Origin: Caproiciproducens sp. CPB-2 | Lineage (GTDB): Bacteria > Bacillota > Clostridia > Oscillospirales > Acutalibacteraceae | Assembly (NCBI RefSeq): GCF_036287215.1 | Contig: NZ_CP142860.1 | Coordinates: 434,001-498,000 of the forward strand | Direction: 5' to 3' | Length of the DNA: 64,000 bases | The notes under the pieces: generated by a model | Databases searched by the model: none | Seen by the model: only the letters and a program-made list of their open reading frames with translations | What the model was told of the DNA's origin: nothing | Shown here: positions 35,521 to 44,044 of the stretch, piece by piece | Numbering within the stretch: the first letter of the stretch is position 1 | Layout of the letters: each line of letters starts with the position of its first letter | Program-made: the position numbers and the translations under genes

Positions 35521-35939
35521 ATGAGTTCATCAGAAGATATTTCTGTAGAAAATTGGGAGGAGTGGTATCTGAAAAAATATCCAGACGCAATCGAAAAAGC
35601 AACGAATAAATCCATGAGCAAATTGAGAATTTAAAAGAAGCTATAAAATTAATTGACAGAAATCTGGTGGAAAAATGGGTTCGTGATCTTGTTATTTATA
35701 AAACTTATAATGGATTATATGTTCAGCAAGCTATTCTTGCTGAAAAAACCAACAAAACATATAGAATGGCTGCCCCTGAGGAAGAATCAAAAGGTATCGA
35801 TGGCTTTGTAGGGGTAACTCCTTACTCTATTAAGCCAGATACATATAAAACCATGAGACGCCTTTCTGAAATGATTGATGTCAAGATAATTTACTATGTA
35901 AAAACAAAAACCGGGTTGAAAATTGAAATAGAAGAATAA
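35521..35939 (+). pseudogene. MjaI-family restriction endonuclease, 5'-truncated and frameshifted
   Basis: ATG after GGAAAGGGA opens MSSSEDISVENWEEWYLKKY and stops at 35634. Near 35615 the frame changes to EQIENLKEAIKLIDRNLVEK, then WVRDLVIYKTYNGL, EEESKGIDGFVG and YSIKPDTYK, all in the order I know from MjaI-family (CTAG-type) endonucleases. Family members have about 60 more N-terminal residues, which are missing because the gene abuts the DUF262 gene. The enzyme is therefore doubly broken. Confidence 0.65.
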
Positions 35940-35956
35940 TGGCAGGAGGGACGATT

Positions 35957-36627
35957 ATGCCAAAAGCAGAAAAAGAGTTCATACTGAACTACGCGATGAA
36001 TAGATGGCAATTAAATTTCAAAAAAAATGTTGGCCCAACATCGGATTCTATTCGAACCTGTAATCCGTCTTCGCTTGAAGAATGGAGGAAATATTACTAT
36101 CAAAATGTACGTTCTGAGGAACACATCAACAATCTTGGACATGCATTATATGGACATATTGCTTCTGAATTGCCCACAGAAGATAGATTTCACCCAAATC
36201 TGATTCAATCAATCACCGAGCAAGATTGCATAGATTATATGCATATGGTTGTCATCAACCGCGTTTTTACTGGTTTCATGAAGGAGCGAGGCTTACTATG
36301 ACTCCTTCTTTGACAATTTCAGGAATACCGTTTTATGATGCGCCGAGTGAGATAGAAGGTTCCCCATATTGGGTTGATCTGTGGACCGATATTAATGGTT
36401 ATAAAATCGGGCTTCAGGTCAAGCCTTCCACATATAAATCCGCCAGCATATCTATCTACATGGGGAAGGCCCGTTCTTCAGAAGAAAAGGGATACAAAAA
36501 ATTCCTTCGTGACTTTGGTGGAAAAGTTTTTATCGTTATGCCGGTTAATGGAGTAGTTTCAAAAGAAATAGAAAAAAAGATCGTTGCAGAGCGAAATCTA
36601 CTTCTAAAACTTCCTCCAAAGAAATAG
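35957..36627 (+). pseudogene. Second MjaI-family restriction endonuclease, split in two frames
   Basis: AGGAGGG precedes the ATG. The first frame (to 36301) has NYAMNRWQLNFKKNVGPTS, SSLEEWRKYYYQNVRS and EQDCIDYMHMVVINRVF, as in MjaI-family enzymes. A second frame from ATG 36298 (ATGA overlap) holds the rest, including SPYWVDLWTDINGYKIGLQV followed by KPSTYK, the expected catalytic-core region. Homologues I know are a single chain of about 220 residues, so a one-base frameshift is the simplest explanation. Two coupled half-proteins cannot be excluded because an AAGGAG site precedes the second ATG. Confidence 0.6.
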
Positions 36628-36669
36628 TCAGCTATTCAAACAGCAATCAAGCGATTTCAGACCGCTTTT

Positions 36670-37698
36670 TTATTCATAAGAGCATGTAATGACACTGCCA
36701 TTTTGAGTGACACATGCCACACGATCAATTTTGATGGCGGTTTCCTGCTTTGTCTTAACATAAAATCCATGAGGACCGTTTTTATAACAGCGTTCTCGCT
36801 TGTCATCTGGTAGTGTTTCAATAAAGTCAAGATGACGCTTAATGCGGGAATCAATAATAGTATTTAAACTATCAGCGGAAACAGTGATATTTTGCAAAGC
36901 AAGAGCAGCGATTTCAGGGTCTATTTCTACACCTATGCTATTTCTATTTGAGGCCATACATGCCAGATTAGTTGTGCCAAGTCCTGCAAATGGGTCAAGA
37001 ACAGTATCGCCCTCAACAGAGTACATATTAGTCAACCTATATGGAATTTCAAATGGAAAGGCTGCACTGCGTTCTCTGTTTTTTTGTGCAGAAGGTATCA
37101 TCTGAGAAGTTCCTTTAATTTCCCATAAATCTGAAAACCATGAGTTTCTCTCTTCCCAGAAATAGGCGCTGGATTGTCGAAGTTCTTTTTCTTTACCTTT
37201 AAAAATTCTTTTGCCCCCTTTTCTAAATATCAAAATATACTCATGTTCATAAGTTACATACGCTCCAGCCGGATACATTCCAGATCCCATGAATTTATTA
37301 GGTGAATTTGATTGCTTCCGCCAAATAATATCTGGCAAAAGAGAATATCCCTTTGAAATGAAATAGTTTATTATCGCAGTATGGTTGGTAAATAAATGAA
37401 ATTCCCCATTTATAGTACGTGTTGCGTCACCTATATTTATACAAACAAAACCATTATCAATTAGAACTCTATCACACTCTTCCCAAGTCTTGTTTAGCAT
37501 TGAATGCATTTTGTTAAAGGCATTGAATGCATTACCTTTAGACAGATCTTCTACGATTGATTGGTCTTGTTCTGAAAATAGATTATCCCACATCGCAATC
37601 ATCGGATATGGGGGAGATGTAACAATTAGATCAATTGATTTGCTATCTATACATTTCATATCGTTGCTATTGCCATCGATTATCTTATGAGTAGTCAT
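36670..37698 (-). CDS. MjaI-type DNA methyltransferase (probably N4-cytosine)
   Basis: 342 aa, beta-class. Catalytic motif LIVTSPPYPMIAMWDNLF is near residue 30; the SPPY form is usual for N4-cytosine enzymes. The AdoMet motif VLDPFAGLGTTNLAC lies near 245. The order and flanks resemble M.MjaI/M.MthZI-type enzymes, which suggests recognition of CTAG (inference, not shown here). It converges on the two broken endonuclease genes and is preceded by a controller gene 9 bases upstream. The frame is intact. It would protect host DNA from the now-broken endonucleases and may survive as an orphan methylase. Confidence 0.8.
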   Translation of the reverse strand: MTTHKIIDGNSNDMKCIDSKSIDLIVTSPPYPMIAMWDNLFSEQDQSIVEDLSKGNAFNAFNKMHSMLNKTWEECDRVLIDNGFVCINIGDATRTINGEFHLFTNHTAIINYFISKGYSLLPDIIWRKQSNSPNKFMGSGMYPAGAYVTYEHEYILIFRKGGKRIFKGKEKELRQSSAYFWEERNSWFSDLWEIKGTSQMIPSAQKNRERSAAFPFEIPYRLTNMYSVEGDTVLDPFAGLGTTNLACMASNRNSIGVEIDPEIAALALQNITVSADSLNTIIDSRIKRHLDFIETLPDDKRERCYKNGPHGFYVKTKQETAIKIDRVACVTQNGSVITCSYE

Positions 37699-37707
37699 GA
37701 TTAACCC

Positions 37708-37920
37708 CTATTCAATTATTTCGCCAGTTGATAGCTGGAAGAATTGCCTATGTGTAATATTAAATATTTTACAAATTGAATCAATTTCTTTTTGAGATAT
37801 GGTGTTCCTTTTTAATTTGGTATTAAAATTCTGTGGCGTTTGCCCTATTTGTCGAGCAAGCTCAGACACACTTATGCCTAACCTTAAACATAGTACCTTA
37901 ATTTGCTCTGATGTTGTCAT
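37708..37920 (-). CDS. XRE-type controller protein of the MjaI-type system
   Basis: 70 aa starting MTTSEQIKVLCLRLGISVSE; AAGGAAG lies 6 bases before this ATG (a 6-residue longer start at 37938 has no site). It is one helix-turn-helix domain (SVSELARQIGQTPQNFNTKL). Its promoter is covered by three copies of TTTATAATAT-like half-sites, as expected for a restriction-modification controller that sets methyltransferase level and delays endonuclease expression. It is not closely similar to the 2607/24566 regulators. Confidence 0.75.
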   Translation of the reverse strand: MTTSEQIKVLCLRLGISVSELARQIGQTPQNFNTKLKRNTISQKEIDSICKIFNITHRQFFQLSTGEIIE

Positions 37921-37950
37921 AGAACAACTTCCTTTCATCCGTATTTGAAC

Positions 37951-38000
37951 ATATTATAAACTATTTATTTTATAATATCAACTATATGCTTTATAATATC
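37951..38000 (-). promoter_or_regulatory. Promoter and operator cluster of the controller-methyltransferase operon
   Basis: On the minus strand: TTGATA (37981-37976), a 17-base spacer, TATAAT (37958-37953). Operator-like half-sites are ATATTATAAA (37951-37960, over the -10), its inverted partner TTTATAATAT (37969-37978, over the -35), and a third TTTATAATATC (37990-38000), 21 bases further upstream. The layout fits repression from the promoter-overlapping pair with a third upstream site. Confidence 0.65.
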
Positions 38001-38010
38001 GTGCGTTTTT

Positions 38011-38165
38011 TTATAAAGTAGCATCTACCGTCCCGCCGGACTTGAATTCCACGGTAAATTTATTCTCATAGACGGTGGCTTTCTCAATCAGCCGGCGGAC
38101 AAGGGATTCGTCATAGGCATCCAGCTCGGCAGGCTGTTCCCGCAGAAATCTGTCCTTGTCGGCTA
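38011..38165 (-). pseudogene. C-terminal fragment of a large serine recombinase
   Basis: The minus strand reads DKDRFLREQPAELDAYDESL, then VRRLIEKATVYENKFTVEFK, SGGTVDATL and a stop. This matches the usual C-terminal end of TnpX-like large serine recombinases from Clostridia. The catalytic N-terminal 400 or more residues are missing. It marks the former end of a mobile element beside the restriction genes. Confidence 0.65.
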
Positions 38166-38237
38166 TGCACTTTCGCAATCGGCAGGGCCGACATCACCGA
38201 TGTGCTCAGCGACACAATGAAAAGGAGTGTGGATAAA

Positions 38238-38653
38238 ATGTGGAAATGCCCGAAATGCGGCCGTGAGTTCAAAAACACGGAACAAGACCACTTTTGCGTG
38301 AAACCGAACAGTATTGACGAATACATTGCCGCACAGCCGGAAGATGTGCGGCCCCTGCTGCAAAGCATCCGCGAAACCATCCGCGCCGCCGCGCCAAAGG
38401 CCACAGAGAAAATCTCGTGGCAGATGCCGACGTTCTGGCAGGGTGAGAACCTGATCCACTTTGCGGCGTTCAGCACATTGGGCTATACCCCGGCGGCGAG
38501 GCTACTGCTGAGTTCGCGGAGCGGCTCGCGGGTTATAAGACCAGTAAGGGGACAATTCAGCTTCCGCTCGACAAGCCGGTCGATTATGAACTCATTACCG
38601 ACATCGTGCGGTGGCGAGTAAAGCGGGAGGCAAAAGGGAGTGACACTTTATGA
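38238..38653 (+). pseudogene. DUF1801 (YdhG-like) protein with zinc ribbon, frameshifted
   Basis: ATG after AAAGGAG opens MWKCPKCGREFKNTEQDHFC, a small Cys/His zinc-binding head, and then the DUF1801 core (IDEYIAAQPEDVRPLLQSI, WQMPTFWQGENLIHFAAF). At about 38470 one A seems to be missing from an expected TTCAAGCAC; in the other frame the family sequence continues (HIGLYPGGEATAEFAERLAG, LPLDKPVDYELITDIVRW) to a stop overlapping the next ATG. The corrected protein is about 138 aa. Confidence 0.75.
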
Positions 38654-39000
38654 CAAACGGGCGCGTGTTCAAGATGGCGTTTTCGAGCGTCTACCCGCTG
38701 CTTGTCCAAAAGGCGGAGCGCAAAGGACGCACGAAATACGAGGTTGACGCTGTGATTTGTTGGCTGACGGGATACGATGATTCCGGCCTGCAAGCGCAGA
38801 TTGTGAAAAACATCAATTACGAAACATTCTTTACCGAAGCCCCTCAAATCAATCCGAACGCTTCTAAAATCACGGGCGTAGTCTGCGGCGTTCGCGTAGA
38901 GAAAATCGAAGACCCGCTTATGCAGAAAATACGCTGGTTAGATAAACTGGTGGATGAACTGGCAAAAGGAAAACCGATGGAAAAGGTTTTGAGAAGTTGA
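38650..39000 (+). CDS. DUF2200 family protein
   Basis: 116 aa, starting [20 protein letters not shown]. Conserved DUF2200 features are [12 protein letters not shown] near 37 and [20 protein letters not shown] near 60. It is a small cytoplasmic protein of unknown function. It overlaps the DUF1801 gene (ATGA), and this pair is commonly found together. Frame intact. Confidence 0.82.
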   Translation: MTNGRVFKMAFSSVYPLLVQKAERKGRTKYEVDAVICWLTGYDDSGLQAQIVKNINYETFFTEAPQINPNASKITGVVCGVRVEKIEDPLMQKIRWLDKLVDELAKGKPMEKVLRS

Positions 39001-39034
39001 GTAGTATAGTCTCCATGACCGCGGAGAGGACCGT

Positions 39035-39985
39035 TTAGTCCACTCTGTTAATTGGCTGTCCTTTAGAAAAAGCACTGATATTGCCTTTGATCAATGATAT
39101 TAAACGTTGTCTTGTTTCTAATCCCCGCCACCCCATGTGCGGAGTGATGATAACATTATCCATTGTATACAGCGGGCTCGCATCATCTAATGGCTCGACT
39201 TCCTGCACATCCAGTCCTGCACCTGCAATTCCATGCTTCCGCAGTACGTCGATCAATGCTTTTTCGTCAATCAGCGCTCCTCGCGCGGTATTGATCAAAT
39301 ATGCGGCCGGTTTCATCATAGCCAATGTTTCCTTATTGATCATATGTCTTGTTGATTCGTTCAAGGGGCAGTTAAGGGAAATAAAATCGCTTTGCTTAAA
39401 AACTTCTTCCTTTGTTGTAAAGTGAATTTTCTCTGTATCCGCTCTGGGGGTTCTGGTAGATACTAAAATTTTCATTCCGAGTGCTTGCGCAACTTTGATG
39501 ATTTCTTCTGCAATATGACCGTAGCCGATCACTCCCAGTGTTTTACCGTTTACTTCTACATGGTCTACCATTAAGTGTTTATGGAAATTATCATGATTTC
39601 CCTGCGAAAGCATACGAATCTGTTTCTGCAGGGAGCTTGCTAAATTTAAAATCAAAAGGATTGCCGTATGCGCCACCCTTTCACTGCTATACGCAGGAAT
39701 GTTGCATAATACGATTCCTTTTTCTCGGACTGCGTCCAAATCGATATTGTTGTATCCCGTTCCGGCTTCGCAGATCATTTTCACACTGTCAGAAAATTTT
39801 CTGATGATGTCACCGCTGACTTTCATTTCTTTCGTTACAACGATTGTAAAACCGTCAACCCGTTCCAAAATTTTATCTTCGGGCGTTTCATCATAGATTA
39901 CCACTTCAGATGCAATTTGTGAGTAGTCGATGTTCCCGTCATAATTTACCAGGCTGGCGTTCAATACCACGGTTCTGTCGTTCAT
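39035..39985 (-). CDS. D-2-hydroxyacid dehydrogenase, NAD-dependent
   Basis: 316 aa. A Rossmann nucleotide-binding segment is visible as LGVIGYGHIAEEIIKVAQAL (about 150). Catalytic residues of the family are present: the Arg in LINTARGALID (about 234), the Glu in VQEVEPL (about 262) and the His in ITPHMGW (about 283). It reduces or oxidises a 2-hydroxy/2-keto acid; the substrate (glyoxylate, pyruvate, phosphoglycerate or other) cannot be read from sequence. Divergent from the ROK operon with a 380-bp gap. Confidence 0.82.
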   Translation of the reverse strand: MNDRTVVLNASLVNYDGNIDYSQIASEVVIYDETPEDKILERVDGFTIVVTKEMKVSGDIIRKFSDSVKMICEAGTGYNNIDLDAVREKGIVLCNIPAYSSERVAHTAILLILNLASSLQKQIRMLSQGNHDNFHKHLMVDHVEVNGKTLGVIGYGHIAEEIIKVAQALGMKILVSTRTPRADTEKIHFTTKEEVFKQSDFISLNCPLNESTRHMINKETLAMMKPAAYLINTARGALIDEKALIDVLRKHGIAGAGLDVQEVEPLDDASPLYTMDNVIITPHMGWRGLETRQRLISLIKGNISAFSKGQPINRVD

Positions 39986-40116
39986 AATGATTTCCCCTTT
40001 ATATAATATTTGATTTTTTTAATTCCTCATATCCATATTGTACCGTTTTTCATCAGGCATTACAATCATAATTCTTGCACATTCATAATCTGTTGAACAG
40101 CTCTTATGAGCGAAAA

Positions 40117-40147
40117 AGAAGCAGGTGGTTTCAAGCCACCTGCTTCT
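40117..40147 (+). terminator. Strong bidirectional terminator hairpin between divergent genes
   Basis: 12-bp perfect stem AGAAGCAGGTGG / CCACCTGCTTCT with a 7-base loop, flanked by A5 on the left and T6 on the right. It lies between two divergently transcribed genes, where no transcript is expected to end. Confidence 0.7.
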
Positions 40148-40270
40148 TTTTTACTCCCTTTAGCAATTTGTTTGATTTGCTCTCCCTGTAGCAGCAAGTT
40201 GGCGTATTGGCCTCACAAGCGGATGATTTGGAATATAAATACAAAAATTATTAACTTTAATAAAAAATAC

Positions 40271-40299
40271 TTGACATATTGATGTTCATCAATTAATAT
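40271..40299 (+). promoter_or_regulatory. SigA promoter with embedded palindrome, before the ROK operon
   Basis: TTGACA (40271-40276), 17 bases, TAATAT (40294-40299). The spacer contains TTGATG-TT-CATCAA, a 6+6 palindrome that would be covered by a dimeric repressor, probably the ROK protein itself. The predicted transcript starts near 40307, so the ATG at 40309 would be leaderless; this supports ATG 40366 as the real start. Confidence 0.65.
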
Positions 40300-40365
40300 A
40301 TTAACAGAGTGAATGAATTAACATCGTGTATACAACCTAAAGCGAGAAAAGGACGGCTAACGAAA

Positions 40366-41586
40366 ATGACAGGTGCTATAGGCAAAAATAATAGTGATTT
40401 GACTGAAATGAATCGTTCCGCTGTTGTAAGAATATTACAGCAGCAAGAGGTGTGTTCCCGGGCGGACATTGCCAGACAAACGGGTCTTACCCAAGCGGCT
40501 ATTACAAAAATAGTAGCGTCGATGATGGAAATGGGCATTGTATCCGAGGCGGGAATTATAACGGGCAGCGGCGACAACCGCCGTTCTATAGGGCTTAGGC
40601 TGAACGCTGATAAGCATCAAATCATTGGGGTAAAGTTTGCAAGACAGATGTTCGCAGTAGGCGTGTTCGATATTTCAGGTAAAATATACGTCCACACCGA
40701 AACGAAGTATCCGTTTGAGGAAGATCCCCGAAAGGTGCTTTCCGCTATGAAAAAGCAGATTCACGAAATGCTGGATAAATATGAAAATGTAGTTTCCATC
40801 GGCCTTGCCGTTCCGGGGCCTTATCTGAGGGATGAAGGCCGCATAGCGGTAGTAACCCAGATGTCCGCCTGGCACACGGTCAATTTTATTGAGGAATTCA
40901 AGGAAGAATTTAATAAGCCTGTTTTTATAGAGCACGACGCAAACGCGGGCGCGTTGGCTGAATGGTTATTTGGGGGGCATCCCCAACCGCTGCACACGCT
41001 GGCCTATTTTTTGGTAGGTGACGGCGTGGGTGCCGGTATTATTGAACGTGGCCGCCTTTTTCTGGGGGTGCAGGGCACCGCATGTGAAACCGGGCATATT
41101 AGCGTGGACGTCCACGGCCCGCGCTGTGAATGCGGGAACTATGGCTGCCTGGAAATGTATTGTTCGGCTCCGGCCATATTGAAGAAAGTGAAGGAGCGTG
41201 TGCCGGAATGCCTTCCCGGAGGAAACCCGCAGAGCAGCGACGCCTGCGCCGCCCTTTTTGAAGCGGCCCGTGCCGGCAGTCAAAAAGCGCTGGATGTGGT
41301 GCGGGAGACAGCGGAATATATCGGTTACGGCTGTGTTACCCTGATAAACGCCTATAACCCCGACATTATTATCATTGGCGACGTCGTATCTCAGGGAGGG
41401 GATTTGCTGCTGCCTGTTATTCAGGAAGTGGTAAGGCAGCGCGTTATTCCCGAGCTGCACACCAAGGTGCGGATCAGAATATCTGACCTCAAGGTGGATC
41501 CCACCCTTTATGGCGCAGCCGCCACAGCAACGGACAAGGTATTACAACTGCCCAGTAAGTTTTCGGCGGCCGGCAAAAGGGGGTAA
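40366..41586 (+). CDS. ROK-family sugar-responsive repressor
   Basis: About 406 aa. The N-terminal winged helix-turn-helix (SRADIARQTGLTQAAITKIV, about 35-55) is followed by a ROK fold with VSIGLAVPGP, IEHDANAGALAEW, VGDGVGAGIIERG and the zinc/Cys cluster in CECGNYGCLEMYC (about 255). These proteins bind a sugar or sugar phosphate and release their operator. It is first in an operon with a HAD phosphatase and a complete sugar ABC transporter. The start is chosen from the promoter position and AAAAGGA 12 bases upstream. Confidence 0.82.
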   Translation: MTGAIGKNNSDLTEMNRSAVVRILQQQEVCSRADIARQTGLTQAAITKIVASMMEMGIVSEAGIITGSGDNRRSIGLRLNADKHQIIGVKFARQMFAVGVFDISGKIYVHTETKYPFEEDPRKVLSAMKKQIHEMLDKYENVVSIGLAVPGPYLRDEGRIAVVTQMSAWHTVNFIEEFKEEFNKPVFIEHDANAGALAEWLFGGHPQPLHTLAYFLVGDGVGAGIIERGRLFLGVQGTACETGHISVDVHGPRCECGNYGCLEMYCSAPAILKKVKERVPECLPGGNPQSSDACAALFEAARAGSQKALDVVRETAEYIGYGCVTLINAYNPDIIIIGDVVSQGGDLLLPVIQEVVRQRVIPELHTKVRIRISDLKVDPTLYGAAATATDKVLQLPSKFSAAGKRG

Positions 41587-41591
41587 GATAA

Positions 41592-42425
41592 ATGACTGCT
41601 CCCGAAACAATGCAATATAAAATGGTCTTTTGCGATATTGACGGGACGCTCATAGACTCAACAAACCGTATTTCCCCGGGGACCAGGCAAAAAATACAGG
41701 AACTCTATCGTATCGGGATCCCTTTTATACTTGTTTCGGCGCGTATGCCCTCGGGAATTTTACCTCTGCAGCGCGAATTGGGAATAAAAGCGCCCATTGT
41801 TTGCTACAGCGGCGCACTGATCCTCAATGAACGCGCGGACCCGGTGAGAACGGTTGGTATCGACCGTGAAAAAGCGATTCTTATTGATGATTTTGTCAAA
41901 AGAAATTGGAAGCATGTTTGCTGCAGCGCTTATTGTCACCATGACTGGATTTCAGACAATATTCATGACAAATGGATTCTGCAGGAACAAAGCATCACGG
42001 CATCAGTGCCCAAAGAAGGCAGGATTTCTGACTTTATCCCACAAAATGGGCATATACATAAGCTTTTGTGTATGGGGGAAGCCGGGGCGATCGCGGACCT
42101 CAACAATGCACTTAAGGAGAATTTCGCGGGTCTTTCCGTTTACCGTTCCAAAGACACCTATCTTGAAATTATGGACGGAGCTGTCTCAAAATCCGGTGCG
42201 GTCAAATATCTTTGCAAGGCCTATGATATTCCCATGGAAGCTACCGTATCCTTCGGTGACAATTTCAACGACATGGATATGCTGCTCGTTACAGGTACCT
42301 GCTTTGCGATGGGAAACGCGCCTGCAGAGGTAAAAAGGCAGGTGCGGAATGTGACGGCGGACAACGACCACGAAGGGGTGCTCGCGGGACTTGAACGGTT
42401 AAATTTTGCAGAAAACCGCAGATGA
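41592..42425 (+). CDS. HAD-family (Cof-type) sugar phosphatase
   Basis: 277 aa. HAD motif I is VFCDIDGTLID (nucleophile Asp near 15), motif II is LVSARMPSG, and motifs III/IV are KSGAVKYL and SFGDNFNDMDML. The large C2-type cap between motifs II and III is typical of Cof enzymes, which dephosphorylate sugar phosphates and similar small molecules. Located 5 bases after the ROK gene and before the transporter, so it probably acts on an intermediate of the imported sugar. Confidence 0.82.
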   Translation: MTAPETMQYKMVFCDIDGTLIDSTNRISPGTRQKIQELYRIGIPFILVSARMPSGILPLQRELGIKAPIVCYSGALILNERADPVRTVGIDREKAILIDDFVKRNWKHVCCSAYCHHDWISDNIHDKWILQEQSITASVPKEGRISDFIPQNGHIHKLLCMGEAGAIADLNNALKENFAGLSVYRSKDTYLEIMDGAVSKSGAVKYLCKAYDIPMEATVSFGDNFNDMDMLLVTGTCFAMGNAPAEVKRQVRNVTADNDHEGVLAGLERLNFAENRR

Positions 42426-42466
42426 ATTTTGCTTGCGAAAATGCAAGCGTATGGGGGAGTGTAGTT

Positions 42467-44044
42467 ATGGAACGTCCCTTCATCCTGCAGATGCAGGGTA
42501 TTACCAAGCTCTTTCCGGGTGTGCGTGCACTCGACGATGTGACGCTTGAAGTACGCCAGGGTGACATTCACGCAGTTTGCGGTGAGAATGGTGCGGGAAA
42601 ATCCACCTTGATGAAAGTCCTTTCCGGTGTTTATCCTCACGGTTCTTATGAAGGCAGGATTATCTACATGGGTAATGAAATTGCTTTCAAGGATATCAAA
42701 GAGTCGGAGAGAGCCGGTATCGCGATTATTCACCAGGAGCTGACCATGATTCCGGAGCTGTCCATTACCGAAAACATATTTCTGGGAAACGAGACAGTCA
42801 ATCACGGGTTGATTGACTGGGACGCTGAAAGGCGATATACGGTAGAACTGCTCGAGAAGGTAGGACTGACCGTTGATCCCGGCACTTTGATTAAGCACTT
42901 GGGCGTAGGCCAGCAGCAATTGGTAGAAATCGCGAAGGCGCTTTCCAAAAACGTCAGGCTGCTGATTCTCGATGAGCCGACCTCCGCGCTCAACGAGACC
43001 GACTCCGCCAACTTGTTCGATCTCATGCGGGGCCTGAAAAGCAGGGATATCACCTGTATCATGATTTCGCACAAGCTCAACGAGATCGCGGCGATAGCCG
43101 ACGCGGTCACGGTCATCCGCGATGGCCGTACCGTGGAAACTTTCCACGTCAAAGAGGGACAGATTGACGAGGACCGCATTATCCGCGCTATGGTAGGGCG
43201 CTCTATTGAAAACCGCTTTCCCGCCCATGAATCGAATCCCGGCGAGGTGATTTTCGAAGTGTCCGACTGGCGTGTGGAAGACCCCGATATCCCGGGCCGG
43301 CTGGTTTGTAAGAACTCCAGCTTCTTTGTCAGAGCCGGAGAGATCGTGGGCTTCGCCGGCCTTATGGGCGCGGGGAGAACAGAGCTTATGCGGTCTGTCT
43401 TTGGGCGAAACTATGGTGTCTACCTCGGCGGGTCTATCAAAATCAAGGGCAGGGAGGTCCGCGTTACCTCGGTTTCCTCCGCCATCCGTCAGGGTATCGC
43501 CTATGTACCCGAGGACCGCAAGAATTTGGGACTTAATCTGTTGGACAGCATCCGCATAACCACTGTTTCGGCAAACCTAAAGGCGATTTTGCGCGGAAGG
43601 CTGCTTGATCTGGATAAGGAATTTCAGGTTGCCGAGCAGCAACGCTCCTCTTTAAACGTCAAAACGAACAGTGTGAACAGCGGTGTGTCCACCTTGTCCG
43701 GAGGAAACCAGCAAAAGGTTGTTCTGGGAAAGTGGATGTTCACAGAACCGGATGTTCTGATTCTTGACGAGCCGACCCGCGGAATTGATGTGGGCGCCAA
43801 GTACGAAATCTATCGTCTGATTCAGAAGCTTGCGGATCAGGGGAAAGCGGTTATCATCATTTCCTCCGAACTGCCCGAGCTGCTTGGTATATCGGATAGA
43901 ATCTACACCGTTTTTGAGGGCGGCATAACGGGCGTGTTAGACCGTCAAGAGGCCAACCAGGAAAAACTCATGAGAATGATGACAAATACCTCCAAATTGG
44001 ATTCCAACCCGGAAAGGACGGAAATGCTTTATGAGATATCTTAA
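42467..44044 (+). CDS. Sugar ABC transporter, double ATPase subunit (XylG/GguA type)
   Basis: About 525 aa with two ABC domains. The first has [12 protein letters not shown] and [12 protein letters not shown]; the second has the degenerate Walker [11 protein letters not shown] usual for this class, with [14 protein letters not shown] and [25 protein letters not shown] near 55 is characteristic of XylG/GguA-like subunits. The ATG at 42467 has GGGGGAG before it, which the upstream ATG at 42422 lacks. It energises uptake through the permease that follows (14-base overlap). Substrate probably a pentose or hexose. Confidence 0.87.
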   Translation: MERPFILQMQGITKLFPGVRALDDVTLEVRQGDIHAVCGENGAGKSTLMKVLSGVYPHGSYEGRIIYMGNEIAFKDIKESERAGIAIIHQELTMIPELSITENIFLGNETVNHGLIDWDAERRYTVELLEKVGLTVDPGTLIKHLGVGQQQLVEIAKALSKNVRLLILDEPTSALNETDSANLFDLMRGLKSRDITCIMISHKLNEIAAIADAVTVIRDGRTVETFHVKEGQIDEDRIIRAMVGRSIENRFPAHESNPGEVIFEVSDWRVEDPDIPGRLVCKNSSFFVRAGEIVGFAGLMGAGRTELMRSVFGRNYGVYLGGSIKIKGREVRVTSVSSAIRQGIAYVPEDRKNLGLNLLDSIRITTVSANLKAILRGRLLDLDKEFQVAEQQRSSLNVKTNSVNSGVSTLSGGNQQKVVLGKWMFTEPDVLILDEPTRGIDVGAKYEIYRLIQKLADQGKAVIIISSELPELLGISDRIYTVFEGGITGVLDRQEANQEKLMRMMTNTSKLDSNPERTEMLYEIS

